From: Porticoccus sp950063125
Lineage (GTDB): Bacteria; Pseudomonadota; Gammaproteobacteria; Pseudomonadales; Porticoccaceae
Strand: one strand, 5' to 3'
DNA length: 64,000 nucleotides
Assembly: GCF_963973895.1 (NCBI RefSeq)
Contig: NZ_CAXBBF010000002.1
Program-made: the position numbers and the translations under genes
In this document: positions 34,197 to 43,211 of the stretch, piece by piece
Position numbering within the stretch: position 1 is the first letter of the stretch
How the letters are laid out: each line of letters begins with the position of its first letter
Notes under the pieces: generated by a model
The model's database searches: none
Told to the model about the DNA's origin: nothing
Seen by the model: only the letters and a program-made list of their open reading frames with translations

Positions 34197-34307
34197 ATTT
34201 GCTGTGAAGCCCGGGCACTGCCGCCGGGCCGCTGCAAAGCGGTTTAAATTCAACCCTGAAAAACGTAATATACGCAGCTCTTTTGACAGTCACAGGGTTC
34301 ACTACAG

Positions 34308-34817
34308 ATGATTACACTGCACACAAATTACGGCGATGTCAGCCTTGAGCTGGATTTCGATAATGCGCCGGTTTCCTCCGCTAATTTTTTGCAGTACTGC
34401 CGCGACGGTTTCTATGAAGGAACTGTCTTCCATCGCGTCATTGACGGATTCATGATTCAGGGCGGTGGCATGACCGCCGATATGCAGAACAAACCCACCC
34501 GCGATCCCATTCAGAACGAGGCCGATAACGGTCTGGCCAATGAAACCGGCACCTTGGCGATGGCACGGACCAATGATCCCCATTCCGCCAGTTCACAGTT
34601 CTTCATCAACGTTTCCGACAACACTTTTCTCAACCACAGCGGCAAGAACCCCCAGGGTTGGGGCTATGCGGTATTTGCCCGGGTCACCGATGGCATGGAT
34701 GTGGTCAACAAAATCAAGGGTGTGCCCACTGGCCGTCACGGCATGCATCAGGATGTGCCCAAGGATCCGGTGGAAATCCAGAAGGTCACCGTCAGCGATG
34801 CCTACGCGGATAAATAA
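34308..34817 (+). CDS. ppiB: Cytosolic peptidyl-prolyl cis-trans isomerase B (cyclophilin)
   Basis: A 169-aa cyclophilin without signal peptide, catalysing prolyl isomerisation during folding. Family blocks are TNYGDVSLELDFDNAPVSSANF at the N-terminus, FHRVIDGFMIQGGG with the catalytic Arg, DPHSASSQFFINVSDN, and a C-terminal FARVTDGMDVVNKI. Length matches E. coli PpiB (164). It is followed after 30 bp by lpxH, the standard ppiB-lpxH pair. Confidence 0.96.
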   Translation: MITLHTNYGDVSLELDFDNAPVSSANFLQYCRDGFYEGTVFHRVIDGFMIQGGGMTADMQNKPTRDPIQNEADNGLANETGTLAMARTNDPHSASSQFFINVSDNTFLNHSGKNPQGWGYAVFARVTDGMDVVNKIKGVPTGRHGMHQDVPKDPVEIQKVTVSDAYADK

Positions 34818-34847
34818 GGCCGCTCCCGGCCACGGCAGGTGGTGCTG

Positions 34848-35570
34848 ATGACCACACTGCTGATTTCCGATCTGCACCTCTCCCCAGAACGCCCGGCGGT
34901 AACCCGGGCGTTTTTTGCTTTTCTGGAAAAGCAGACCGACGACGTCGAGGCACTGTATATCCTCGGCGATCTGTTTGAGGCCTGGATCGGAGACGACGAC
35001 CCCGCGCCACTGGCCCGCCAGGTGATTGCAGCGCTGAAAAAACTGTCCGATAGCGGTGTCAGTCTGTTCTTTACCCACGGCAATCGCGATTTCATGATCG
35101 GCAAACAATTCGCCCGGGAAAGCGGAGCCACCCTGCTGCCCGACCACCATCTGGCGGAGCTGGGCGGCCAGCGCGTGCTGCTTCTGCATGGCGATACCCT
35201 GTGTACCGGCGATGCCGACTATCAGAAATTTCGCCGCAAGTACCGCCATCCGCTGGTGAAATTTCTGTTGCGCCACCTGCCGCTCAAAAAACGTCAGAAG
35301 ATGGCGGTGGAGTGGCGGCAGAAGAGCATGCGAGCCAACGCCAACAAGTCGGACAATATCATGGATGTGTCGGAGGAGACTGTGGCGCAACTGATGGCAC
35401 AGTACCAGGTGAAACTGATGATTCACGGCCACACCCACCGCCCCTATCACCACCATATGGCCTTTGGTGAACGGCTGGTTCTGGGTGACTGGCATCAACG
35501 GGGCTGGTATATCCGCATCAAAGAAGACCACTCGCCGGAACTGATTTCCTTTCCCATCGAACAAAGCTGA
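34848..35570 (+). CDS. lpxH: UDP-2,3-diacylglucosamine diphosphatase
   Basis: LpxH removes UMP from UDP-2,3-diacylglucosamine to give lipid X in lipid A synthesis, at the cytosolic face of the inner membrane. Counting from ATG 34848, the dimanganese ligands fall at D8 and H10 (SDLHLS) and D41 (ILGDLFEAW), the E. coli positions. GNRDF and HGHTHRP complete the calcineurin-like site. Length is 240 aa, equal to E. coli. The frame opens at a GTG three codons earlier, but AGGTG spaced six bases supports this ATG. Downstream of ppiB in the same operon. Confidence 0.96.
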   Translation: MTTLLISDLHLSPERPAVTRAFFAFLEKQTDDVEALYILGDLFEAWIGDDDPAPLARQVIAALKKLSDSGVSLFFTHGNRDFMIGKQFARESGATLLPDHHLAELGGQRVLLLHGDTLCTGDADYQKFRRKYRHPLVKFLLRHLPLKKRQKMAVEWRQKSMRANANKSDNIMDVSEETVAQLMAQYQVKLMIHGHTHRPYHHHMAFGERLVLGDWHQRGWYIRIKEDHSPELISFPIEQS

Positions 35571-35598
35571 GCCGGGAACCTATTCAGCCCTGAGCGCA

Positions 35599-36795
35599 TC
35601 ATTCAGCCCTGAGCGCATCAATAGGGCTGAGCCGGGTGGCGTTCAGCGCCGGTCGCACACCGGCCATCAGGCCGATCAGCATGGACATCAAAAGCGCCAC
35701 CAATACGATTTCCCCCTTCAGGGCCACCGGCAGTCCCGGCACAAACAGCCGTACGCCCACCACCAGCAGGGCAATCACCAGCACACCGGCCAGCCCGCCC
35801 ACCAACCCCAGCATTACCGCCTCACCCAGAAACAGGTTGCGAACCTGACTGCGGGTGCTACCCAGAGCCCGCAACAACCCCACCTCGGAGGTGCGTTCGG
35901 TCACGGTGATCATCAGGATGGTGGTGATGCCGACGGCTCCCACCAGCAGGGAAATCGCCCCCAGCCCGCCGCCGGCGTATTTCAGGATGCGCAGGATATT
36001 GTCCATGGTCGCCATCATCTGATCCTGGGTGACGATGGTGAAATCCTCGAAACCGTGGCGCTCGATCAACAGCCGCCTGATGTTTTCCGTGAGTCGCTCG
36101 GTGGGCACGGCGGGGCTGTAGAAAACGTCCACCTCCATGAGGCTTTCGCGGTTGAATATCTGCAGTCCCTTGTTGGCGGGGATATAGATCATGTCGTCCA
36201 GGTCGGCGCCGAGGAACTGCCCTTTGGGCGCCATGACGCCGATCACCCGGAAACGGTTGCCGCCAATGTGGACAAACTCTCCCAGGGGATTGTCACCGCC
36301 AAACAACTCCCGTTTCAGTTTGCTGCCCAGTACCGCAAAGGCCCGCGCCCGCTGAATGTCTTCCTGGGGCAGGAACGAACCCTGTGACACCTCCAGTTTC
36401 CAGGCCTTGTCCGCCAGGGCGCCAACGCCGGCCACGTCGGTGTAGCGGCTGCGCCCCACCGCCTTGATCTGCGCGGTACCGAACACCACCGGCACCACCT
36501 GTTCCACCCCCGGGATGCGCTTCAGCGCCTCGGAGTCCTCCAGCGACAGCGGACGGGTGGTGTTGAGGATACCGCCCATACCAAAGGTCTCGGTCTTGCC
36601 CGGGGTAATGGCGACGATATGGCTGCCGAACTGGGTAAACTCCTGGATCACGAATTGCCGCAGCCCCTCACCCAGAGAACTCAGCAGCACCATGGCGGCG
36701 ATGCCGATGGCAAAACCGACAATGGTCAGCACGGATCGCAGACGCTGCATCCACAGGGCCCGGAAAATCCAGCGCAGGTAGTCGAGAAAATTCAC
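35599..36795 (-). CDS. MacB-type ABC transporter permease
   Basis: A 398-aa type VII ABC exporter permease. One N-terminal helix (RSVLTIVGFAIGIAAMVLL) is followed by a ~230-residue periplasmic MacB_PCD domain (GSHIVAITPGKTETFG, FAVLGSKLKRELFGG, FRVIGVMAPKGQFLG) and three C-terminal helices with the FtsX motif TERTSEVGLLRALGSTRSQVRNLFLGE. The start is GTG 36795, overlapping the stop of the preceding permease by four bases (GTGA). The 39-codon upstream extension overlaps that gene and was rejected. Last gene of a four-gene operon. Confidence 0.9.
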   Translation of the reverse strand: MNFLDYLRWIFRALWMQRLRSVLTIVGFAIGIAAMVLLSSLGEGLRQFVIQEFTQFGSHIVAITPGKTETFGMGGILNTTRPLSLEDSEALKRIPGVEQVVPVVFGTAQIKAVGRSRYTDVAGVGALADKAWKLEVSQGSFLPQEDIQRARAFAVLGSKLKRELFGGDNPLGEFVHIGGNRFRVIGVMAPKGQFLGADLDDMIYIPANKGLQIFNRESLMEVDVFYSPAVPTERLTENIRRLLIERHGFEDFTIVTQDQMMATMDNILRILKYAGGGLGAISLLVGAVGITTILMITVTERTSEVGLLRALGSTRSQVRNLFLGEAVMLGLVGGLAGVLVIALLVVGVRLFVPGLPVALKGEIVLVALLMSMLIGLMAGVRPALNATRLSPIDALRAE

Positions 36796-38003
36796 AGGTT
36801 CTGTCCCCGCATGGCCAGCACCGGATCCAGAGCCGCCGCGCGCCGCGCCGGAATCAGCGAGAACACCAGTCCCGACAGCAGTGCCGTGGCCACTGCCGCG
36901 GGCACCGACCACCAGGGCGGCGCCAGGGGAAAGACCGGCCAGAGTCGGGCGACAATCAGCACAGCCCCCCAGGCCACGACAACACCGGCCACAGAGCCCA
37001 GGCTCACCAGCAGCAGGGATTCCCCGAGAAACAGCTGCCTCACCTGACGGCTGCTGCCGCCCAATGCTTTCAACAGACCGATTTCCCGGCGCCGCTGGCT
37101 GACGGAAATCAGGCTGATATTCATGATCAGGATGCCCGCCACCAGCAGGCTGACGGCCGCGATGGCGGCGATGGCCAGGGTCAGGGTGGTGAGGATATTG
37201 TTGAAGGCCGCGAGCATGGAGTCCTGGCTGATCAGGGTAACGTCATCCTCGCCTTCGTGGCGCTCGCGGATCACCCCGCGCACCCGCTCTTCAACTCGAT
37301 CGAAATCGGCATTGGCATCCAGCTCCAGCAACACCCGGAACAGTCCCGGCGAGTTGAACATCTGTTCGGCGGTGCGCACCGGCACAATGATCATGTCCCG
37401 CAGATCCAGCCCCAGGGATTCGCCGCGCTCCTCCAGCACGCCGATCACCCGCATGCGGCGATCGCCCGCCCGCACCCACTCGCCGATGGCGCGGCGGTTG
37501 CCAAACAGCTCCCGTTTCAGCTTGGAACCCAGCACGCACACCGCCAGGGCCTCACTGCGTGCACGCTCCGGCAGAATTTTTCCCTGGGCCACATCCATCT
37601 TGCGCACCTGAAAGATAGCCGAAGTACTGCCCAACACGATCACCTCACGGGAGCGACTGCCCCGAGTCACCGGCGCAGTGCCGGCAATCACCGGCGCCAC
37701 CGCCCTGATTGCCGGCAGGCGCTCCAGGGCCCGGGCATCTTCCAGGGTCAGGTCCCGGGGCGCGGCGCCGTAGATGGGTGGCGCGCCGCCGGTGGTTTCC
37801 TTGCGGCCGGGCAGAATGATCAGCAACTGATTGCCGAGTGCTGAGAATTCCCGGTCCACGTAGCGGCGGGCGCCTTCACCCAGGCTGGTGAGCATAATCA
37901 CCGAGGCAACGCCCAGCCCCACCGCGAGCAATAGCAGCACGGTGCGCACCCGGTGGCGCAAAAAGAGCTGGCCGTTAAAGTGCAGTTGATCCAGCAGGCG
38001 CAT
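36792..38003 (-). CDS. MacB-type ABC transporter permease
   Basis: A 403-aa permease with the same architecture as its downstream neighbour: N-terminal helix (RVRTVLLLLAVGLGVASVIML), periplasmic MacB_PCD domain (LGNQLLIILPGRKE, CVLGSKLKRELFGN, MRVIGVLEERGESLG) and an FtsX domain with QRRREIGLLKALGGSSRQVRQLFLGES. The two permeases are paralogues and probably form a heterodimer. ATG 38003, with GGTGA six bases upstream, overlaps the ATPase gene by 29 bp; an in-frame start at 38036 is possible. Substrate unknown. Confidence 0.9.
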   Translation of the reverse strand: MRLLDQLHFNGQLFLRHRVRTVLLLLAVGLGVASVIMLTSLGEGARRYVDREFSALGNQLLIILPGRKETTGGAPPIYGAAPRDLTLEDARALERLPAIRAVAPVIAGTAPVTRGSRSREVIVLGSTSAIFQVRKMDVAQGKILPERARSEALAVCVLGSKLKRELFGNRRAIGEWVRAGDRRMRVIGVLEERGESLGLDLRDMIIVPVRTAEQMFNSPGLFRVLLELDANADFDRVEERVRGVIRERHEGEDDVTLISQDSMLAAFNNILTTLTLAIAAIAAVSLLVAGILIMNISLISVSQRRREIGLLKALGGSSRQVRQLFLGESLLLVSLGSVAGVVVAWGAVLIVARLWPVFPLAPPWWSVPAAVATALLSGLVFSLIPARRAAALDPVLAMRGQNL

Positions 38004-38679
38004 TGCCGTCACCAGTGTCTGATTCGATCTGGCCATCCACCATGCGGATGCGCCGCCGGGCCCGCTTACCGAGCTGGGCGTCGTGGGTCACCACCAGCAG
38101 GGTAATGCCCTCGCGATTGAGGTTTTCCAGCACCTCCACCACCTCGGCGCCGGAGGCCTGATCCAGGTTGCCGGTGGGTTCGTCCGCCAGCAGGATGCGC
38201 GGCTTCATGACGATGGCCCGGGCAATGGCCACCCGCTGCAGCTGCCCCCCGGAAAGCTGGTTGGGCCGGTGCCCGGCCCGGTCCGCCAAGCCCACCTGCT
38301 CCAGCACACCCAGCGCGCTCTGGCGGCGTTTTTTGGGGGCGATGCCCGCCAGCATCATGGGCAACTCGACATTTTCCAGAGTGGTCAGGCGGTTGATCAG
38401 GTGAAATGCCTGAAAGATGAAACCGACGTAGTCGGCGCGCAATCGCGCCCGCGCCTCCTCGCCCAGTTCTTCCGTGGCGGTTCCCTCCAGGCGATAGCTG
38501 CCGCTGTCCGGGCGATCCAGCAGTCCGACCATGTTGAGCAGGGTGGACTTTCCCGAGCCGGAAGGTCCCATCACCGACAGGTACTCCCCGGCGTCGATGG
38601 TGATATTCACGTCCCGCAGCGCTTGCAGCGGCGACTCACCCACCAGATAGGTCTTGTTGACGTCCTGCAGTTCAATCAT
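37975..38679 (-). CDS. ABC transporter ATP-binding protein (LolD/MacB type)
   Basis: A 234-aa ATPase powering the two FtsX-like permeases from the cytosol. Walker A is GPSGSGKST, the Q-loop is FIFQAFHL, the signature is LSGGQLQRVAIARA, Walker B is ILLADEPTGNLD and the switch His is VVTHDAQ. ATG 38679 lies inside the last codons of the adaptor gene (8-bp overlap). The frame is open to a TTG five codons earlier. Second gene of the operon. Confidence 0.93.
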   Translation of the reverse strand: MIELQDVNKTYLVGESPLQALRDVNITIDAGEYLSVMGPSGSGKSTLLNMVGLLDRPDSGSYRLEGTATEELGEEARARLRADYVGFIFQAFHLINRLTTLENVELPMMLAGIAPKKRRQSALGVLEQVGLADRAGHRPNQLSGGQLQRVAIARAIVMKPRILLADEPTGNLDQASGAEVVEVLENLNREGITLLVVTHDAQLGKRARRRIRMVDGQIESDTGDGNAPAGSTAL

Positions 38680-39814
38680 TGGCGGTCCGGCCAATTTTTG
38701 CCGGAGCGCCGGCTTCGACGCCCTCGCTGCCGATATTGCTGACGATCAGCGCGCCTTCTTTAAAGCCCTCCAGCACCTCGGTATAGCGCCAGTTGGTCAA
38801 ACCCTTGCGAATCTGGCGGCGTTGCAGAATACCCTCGCCGTCCACTACCAGCACATACTCGTCATCCACCACCAGTTCCGAGGGAATGCGCAGGGCGTTG
38901 TCGCCGCTGTCGAGAATGATTTCCATATCCGCGCTGTAACCGGCCAGCAATCTGACATCCTCTGGTAACGGCTCCAGCTCCGCCTCCACTTCCACAGTTC
39001 GGGCCTGTTTTTCCTGATCGAGAATGTAGGGCGAGATGCGCCTTACGGTGGCGGGGAAAACCCGATCGCGGAAGGCGTCAAGGGTAACTCGCACCGGCAG
39101 GCCCAGGGCGATATCCGAGGCGTCCACTTCGTCGATGGGCGCACTGATGTAGTGACAGTCATCGGTGAGCAGGTCGATGGCCGGCGGCGTCATCACGCCC
39201 GGCGGGGACGGCGTGGCATATTCTCCCACCTCCCCGGTCACCTCGGCGACGGCACCGTCAAAGGGTGCCCGCAGGAAGGTCTGCTCCAGCACAGCGGCGG
39301 CGACGGAAACTGCGGCAGCGGCCTGCACCACCCGAGCCTTGGCCGCCTCGCAACTGGCAGAACTGGCCTGGGCCCTGGATTCGGCCAGATCCGCCGACTC
39401 CTCGGACACCAGATTCCTTTCCGCCAGGTTGGTCAGTCGCCGCGCCTCGCGCAGATCCGATTGCGCGGAAATGCAGATACTCTGGCGCTCCTGCTGGGCC
39501 GACACCTCGGAGGCTTGCGCCACCTGTAATTGCGCTTCGCGATCCTTGTTCCACAGCACCATCAGCAGTTGCCCGGCCACAACCTGGTCACCCTCGTCCA
39601 CCAGCAACCGGTCGATGCGCCCGCCAATGGACAGCGCCAGCCGGGAGCGCTGGCAGGCTTCGACGGTGCCGGCACGGGTGTTGGCCACGGTGCGCTCCAC
39701 CACACCCCGCTCAACCGGAACAACCGTGACAGTGACCGGTTCAGGACGCGACCAGTAATAAAAGAGCGCGGCAAGGACTGCCAGAACGACCAACGTGATT
39801 AGGCTTTTTTTCAT
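38672..39814 (-). CDS. MacA/HlyD-like periplasmic adaptor protein
   Basis: A 380-aa membrane-fusion protein anchored by an N-terminal helix (SLITLVVLAVLAALFYYW). The lipoyl-like half-motifs are GGRIDRLLVDEGDQVVAGQLLM and FLRAPFDGAVAEVTGEVGEY, flanking a ~90-residue Ala/Glu-rich coiled-coil hairpin. Beta-barrel and membrane-proximal domains follow. It starts the operon adaptor-ATPase-permease-permease, a layout that exports peptides, lipids or macrolides to an outer-membrane TolC-type partner not seen here. ATG 39814 was taken over an in-frame ATG six codons upstream; neither has a strong ribosome site. Confidence 0.9.
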   Translation of the reverse strand: MKKSLITLVVLAVLAALFYYWSRPEPVTVTVVPVERGVVERTVANTRAGTVEACQRSRLALSIGGRIDRLLVDEGDQVVAGQLLMVLWNKDREAQLQVAQASEVSAQQERQSICISAQSDLREARRLTNLAERNLVSEESADLAESRAQASSASCEAAKARVVQAAAAVSVAAAVLEQTFLRAPFDGAVAEVTGEVGEYATPSPPGVMTPPAIDLLTDDCHYISAPIDEVDASDIALGLPVRVTLDAFRDRVFPATVRRISPYILDQEKQARTVEVEAELEPLPEDVRLLAGYSADMEIILDSGDNALRIPSELVVDDEYVLVVDGEGILQRRQIRKGLTNWRYTEVLEGFKEGALIVSNIGSEGVEAGAPAKIGRTAND

Positions 39815-39922
39815 CCGCAACGTCCCATGCAAGTTGAAGTTACGCTATGACATCATAAGCTTTGTTGTGCAGGATGCGCGTTGACCTGTATCGGCCAACC
39901 TGTAAAAAATAAAATGATACCG

Positions 39923-39950
39923 CCAAAAAAAACGGCCCGCAGGCCGTTTT
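39923..39950 (-). terminator. Intrinsic terminator of the pyrD-pyrK fusion gene
   Basis: On the minus strand AAAACGGCC-tgcg-GGCCGTTTTTTTT, three bases after the stop codon. Confidence 0.9.
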
Positions 39951-39952
39951 GA

Positions 39953-41584
39953 CTAGACGACCGAAGTGCCGTCCATGAAGGGGCCATCCACACAGATTCT
40001 TCGCCCGTCCGGGGCGGCACAGGCACCACAGAGGCCAACGCCGCATTTGGTCAAGTAATCAATGGCACTGAAGATCTGATCATCGCCGCAGAACTCCCTT
40101 TCCACGGCCACGGCGGCGCGCACCATCGGGGACGGCCCGCAATTGTAGAAAATGAGGTTTTTTTGTTCTGCCGGGGGCAGCTGCTGTAAATACTCCCGCA
40201 GCAACTGGGTGACAAACCCGTGGAAGCCTTCGCTGCCATCATCAGTGGAGACATGCACCGGGGCAATCTTGCGGCACTCGTCGAGGAAATACAGCCGCTC
40301 CGCGGTGCGCGCGCCGGTAAAAATTTCACTGTTGGGAAAATCCCTCGCCAGCTGGTAAACCGCCGCGAGACCGGTGCCACCACTAACGGTAATTATTTTG
40401 GCACCGGTTGGCGGGGCAACGGCCATGCCGTGGGGGCCGCGCACATAAGCTTCCGTGCCGGGCTGCAGCGACATCAACTCGTGGGTAAACAACCCCACAT
40501 CAATCACCGCCAGCGAGAAAGGGTCGTCGGTGAGAGCCGAGAAGGGTTTTTCACCCACCCCCGGTATCCATAAAAAGACAAATTCACCGGCCTGCACGTC
40601 TACCTTACGATCAAACGTGAGAATGCAGATATCGTCCGTTACCCGCTCGTTGGACACCAGTATGACCGGGCGGAACTGCATATCCACATCGTAGCGAATC
40701 ATCTGCTCCGCAGCGTTGCTGCCCTGGGCCATGTCGCGCTCCAGGGTTCGGAAATACTCGCCCATTTCGTCGGTGGTCAGGCCAATCAGCGCGGAACCCA
40801 CGCCGACAATATCGGCACCGGCATCGCGGAAAGCCCGGACATCGTCAGCACTGCTGACACCGCCGCAACCGATGATGGGACAATCCACCGCCTCGGCCAT
40901 TTCCCGCACGCATTTCAGGCCGATGGGCAGAACACCTTTACCGGACATGCCGCCGGAACCGTGACTCAGTACCGGATGGCCGTGGGATGAAGTGTAACCG
41001 GGCCCCACGGTATTGATCGCACAGAGCGCATCGGCGCCACCGGCCACGGCCGCCCTGGCGATCTCGGCAATATTCGGTGTATTGGGCGTGAGCTTGGGAA
41101 TCACCGGAATATCCACCGCGGCCTTCACCGCCGCAGTGATCTGGCGGACCAGCTCCGGATCCTGGCCCATCGCCATGCCGTAACCCTTGGCGTGGGGACA
41201 GGACAGGTTCAATTCCAGGCCATCGGATACCGGGGCGACAATTTTGGCCACCTCGACAAATTCCTCGACACTGCCGCCAAAAATGGAGGTGAGTAGGAAA
41301 CGATCTGCCGGCACCCGCAGGGTTGCCAGTTGAGCGGCCAACTGCTCGGCACCGGGATTGGTGAGCCCCACCGCATTGACGAAACAACCGGGCGCGTACT
41401 GGCTGATCACGGGCTCCCGATAACCGGATCTCGGCGTCAGGCCAACACTCTTGGTTGTGATGACGCCCACTTCCGGCATGGTGTCAAAAATACGCTGAAT
41501 AATTGACGTGGCCGTGGTCACAATACCGGAAGGAATGGTGTACGGGGCGGTAATCTGCTTGGTAAGAAAAGGGACTTTTGACAT
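39953..41584 (-). CDS. Fused class 1B-type dihydroorotate dehydrogenase and PyrK-like electron-transfer domain
   Basis: A 543-aa single chain. Residues 1-~300 form a TIM-barrel DHODH of class 1 type: NAVGLTNPG, ELNLSCPHAKGYG (Cys at the catalytic-base position, SCPN altered to SCPH), IPKLTPNTPNI and GCGGVSSADDVRAF. Residues ~310-543 resemble PyrK: an FAD/NAD reductase module (EKPFSALTDDPFSLAV, VSGGTGLAAVYQL, FYNCGPSPMV) and a C-terminal [2Fe-2S] site with C514, C519, C522 and C531 (KCGVGLCGACAAP). Class 1B enzymes pass electrons from dihydroorotate to NAD through separate PyrD and PyrK subunits, and gammaproteobacteria normally use quinone-linked class 2 PyrD, so the fusion is unusual. A related pyrimidine or other substrate is possible. 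It is monocistronic. Confidence 0.82.
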   Translation of the reverse strand: MSKVPFLTKQITAPYTIPSGIVTTATSIIQRIFDTMPEVGVITTKSVGLTPRSGYREPVISQYAPGCFVNAVGLTNPGAEQLAAQLATLRVPADRFLLTSIFGGSVEEFVEVAKIVAPVSDGLELNLSCPHAKGYGMAMGQDPELVRQITAAVKAAVDIPVIPKLTPNTPNIAEIARAAVAGGADALCAINTVGPGYTSSHGHPVLSHGSGGMSGKGVLPIGLKCVREMAEAVDCPIIGCGGVSSADDVRAFRDAGADIVGVGSALIGLTTDEMGEYFRTLERDMAQGSNAAEQMIRYDVDMQFRPVILVSNERVTDDICILTFDRKVDVQAGEFVFLWIPGVGEKPFSALTDDPFSLAVIDVGLFTHELMSLQPGTEAYVRGPHGMAVAPPTGAKIITVSGGTGLAAVYQLARDFPNSEIFTGARTAERLYFLDECRKIAPVHVSTDDGSEGFHGFVTQLLREYLQQLPPAEQKNLIFYNCGPSPMVRAAVAVEREFCGDDQIFSAIDYLTKCGVGLCGACAAPDGRRICVDGPFMDGTSVV

Positions 41585-41709
41585 TGAGGCAGGTCTGATC
41601 TGAACAGTTGGACGGCAAGGAGCGAAGGATAAACGTCTACGGGGTTTAAATCCACTTGGCCATTACAGATAGTCCTTTAATGGCGATAAGGTTACAGCCC
41701 AAAAATGGC

Positions 41710-41745
41710 CCTACCCAACCTACCCAACCTACCCAACCTACCCAA
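41710..41745. repeat. Four tandem copies of a 9-bp unit
   Basis: CCTACCCAA repeated four times without a mismatch, in the gap between the PyrD-PyrK gene and the Rap1a-like gene. It is probably a variable-number tandem repeat. An overlapping plus-strand frame with Pro-Thr-Gln repeats has no other support. Confidence 0.85.
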
Positions 41746-41781
41746 AAAACAGTTTTCTTTTTAGTCCACTCATTTCAACAG

Positions 41782-42267
41782 CTACGACCGCCCTTCGCTT
41801 TCTTTAAGGTTTGTTGGAGTTACACAAGGAGGGGGGAATGCTTCAGTTAACGCTTCATCTATCAGCTCTAAATAATACTTATGCAACTTTTCTGGGTGAT
41901 TTTCAAGGTACTTTCTTACCACAGCAGAAAGTTGCTTTCCTTGCTTACCCTGTGAACAGTTTGTAAGGAGAAGAGGCTGAAGCATCTCGTTTCCAAGAAT
42001 ATTCTGCGATAACTCTTGGGCTTTTTTGGGGTCCTGAGTGGCAATGGAAAAGCCACTATTCATGCCATGCCTAAGACCCAAAACATACCCATAACCCATG
42101 CTGTAGGCAATGTTTGAGATAAAAAAATCACAACTACCTTCGACTGAAGTGCTATCAATAAGTTTGCAGTATTGTTGCAACCATACCCCATTTAAGGTCT
42201 TTAGCGCTGACTCTTCTGAAAATACACTGGTTGATATTAATAGAACTAATAGTGTTAGCTGTTTCAT
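41782..42267 (-). CDS. Exported Rap1a/Tai immunity-like domain protein
   Basis: A 161-aa periplasmic protein. The signal peptide (KQLTLLVLLISTSVFS) ends near residue 18. The body has the pattern of Rap1a-type type VI immunity proteins: a GVWLQQYCKLIDS cysteine, a CDFFISNIAYSMGYGYVLGL helix, and the C-terminal QLSAVVRKYLENHPEKLHKYYLELI-like helix ending ALTEAFPPPC. Rap1a/Tai proteins neutralise Ssp/Tae4-like amidase effectors, but many family members are orphan and of unknown role. No effector or secretion gene is adjacent. The open frame starts 20 codons earlier; ATG 42267 follows GGAAGGG and starts the signal peptide. Confidence 0.68.
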   Translation of the reverse strand: MKQLTLLVLLISTSVFSEESALKTLNGVWLQQYCKLIDSTSVEGSCDFFISNIAYSMGYGYVLGLRHGMNSGFSIATQDPKKAQELSQNILGNEMLQPLLLTNCSQGKQGKQLSAVVRKYLENHPEKLHKYYLELIDEALTEAFPPPCVTPTNLKESEGRS

Positions 42268-42513
42268 AGTGGATCCCTTCCCGAGAAAAAAGCAGTTTAA
42301 TTCCACAATCACCACATGGCTAGCCAACCATCCCTCCCAAGCAGGCTGGAAACACCACCCACTTATCGTAAAAGCAAATCAACCAGTAATCGAAGAGGCA
42401 TTTCTCCCTTGTGCAGTGCTTGGCGGCTCACACTTGGGAGCTACTATGGGACTTCTGGAGCTGCCAAACATTAGAGGCCTCGTCGACAAGGCTAGGAAGC
42501 CCCCCCTTTTGTA

Positions 42514-43179
42514 CTATGCGACGGGGTGTGCATGGGTTTCAGAGAGACGTTCCCGTTTTGACATCGATAGTGACCCAGAATGAAAGCGGAACTCACTGTC
42601 CGGCGTCTCCACCAGCTTACGCTCTTCCTCCCGGAAAACGGTGAGACGTTCTTTCACTTCCCTCGCACCACCCGCTTGGCGGGCCAGGGCGAGGTAATCC
42701 CGGTAGTGGCGGCCCTCGGATTGCAGTAATGACCGATAAAATGTCTGCAACTCCGAATCCAGATAAGGTGCCAGGCAGGCAAAACGCTCACAGGAACGGG
42801 CTTCGATAAACGCGCCGACAATCAGGGTGTCCAGCAATTTTGCCGGCTCATGGGTGCGTACCTGCTGACGCAATCCCGCCGCATATCGGGAGGCACTGAG
42901 ACTACTGTATTCGATGTTCCGCTTCGCCATGATGGCAATGACCTGCTCGAAGTGACGCATTTCCTCCCGGGCCAGCCGGGACATTTTATTGAGCAGCTCA
43001 AAATTGTCGGTGTAGCGGTAGATCAGGTTTAACGCCGTGCTGGCAGCTTTTTTCTCACAGTTGGCATGATCTATCAGCAAAACATCCTGATTTTCCTGCT
43101 TCACAGCCTCCTCAACCCAGCTATCAGGTGTCGGACAGGACAGAAAAGCCTGAATTTCATCGAGCGCGGAGACTGCCAC
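42514..43179 (-). CDS. miaE: tRNA-(ms2io6A) hydroxylase
   Basis: MiaE is a non-haem di-iron monooxygenase that hydroxylates the isopentenyl group of ms2i6A37 in tRNAs reading U-starting codons. The 221-aa protein has the four-helix bundle ligands: DHANCEKKAAS, REEMRHFEQV, GAFIEARSCERFA and SEGRHYRDY supply the Glu and His residues. It starts at GTG 43179; no ATG alternative gives a complete N-terminus. It is followed in operon orientation after 32 bp upstream by a glutathione S-transferase gene. Confidence 0.92.
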   Translation of the reverse strand: MAVSALDEIQAFLSCPTPDSWVEEAVKQENQDVLLIDHANCEKKAASTALNLIYRYTDNFELLNKMSRLAREEMRHFEQVIAIMAKRNIEYSSLSASRYAAGLRQQVRTHEPAKLLDTLIVGAFIEARSCERFACLAPYLDSELQTFYRSLLQSEGRHYRDYLALARQAGGAREVKERLTVFREEERKLVETPDSEFRFHSGSLSMSKRERLSETHAHPVA

Positions 43180-43211
43180 AACAACGTGCCTTTGGTGTTT
43201 AAATCTGTCGA

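Noticed and set aside
41656..41850. Frame with Pro-Thr-Gln repeats over the 9-bp tandem repeat
   Set aside because: Low complexity explained by the DNA repeat; no ribosome site and no domain.
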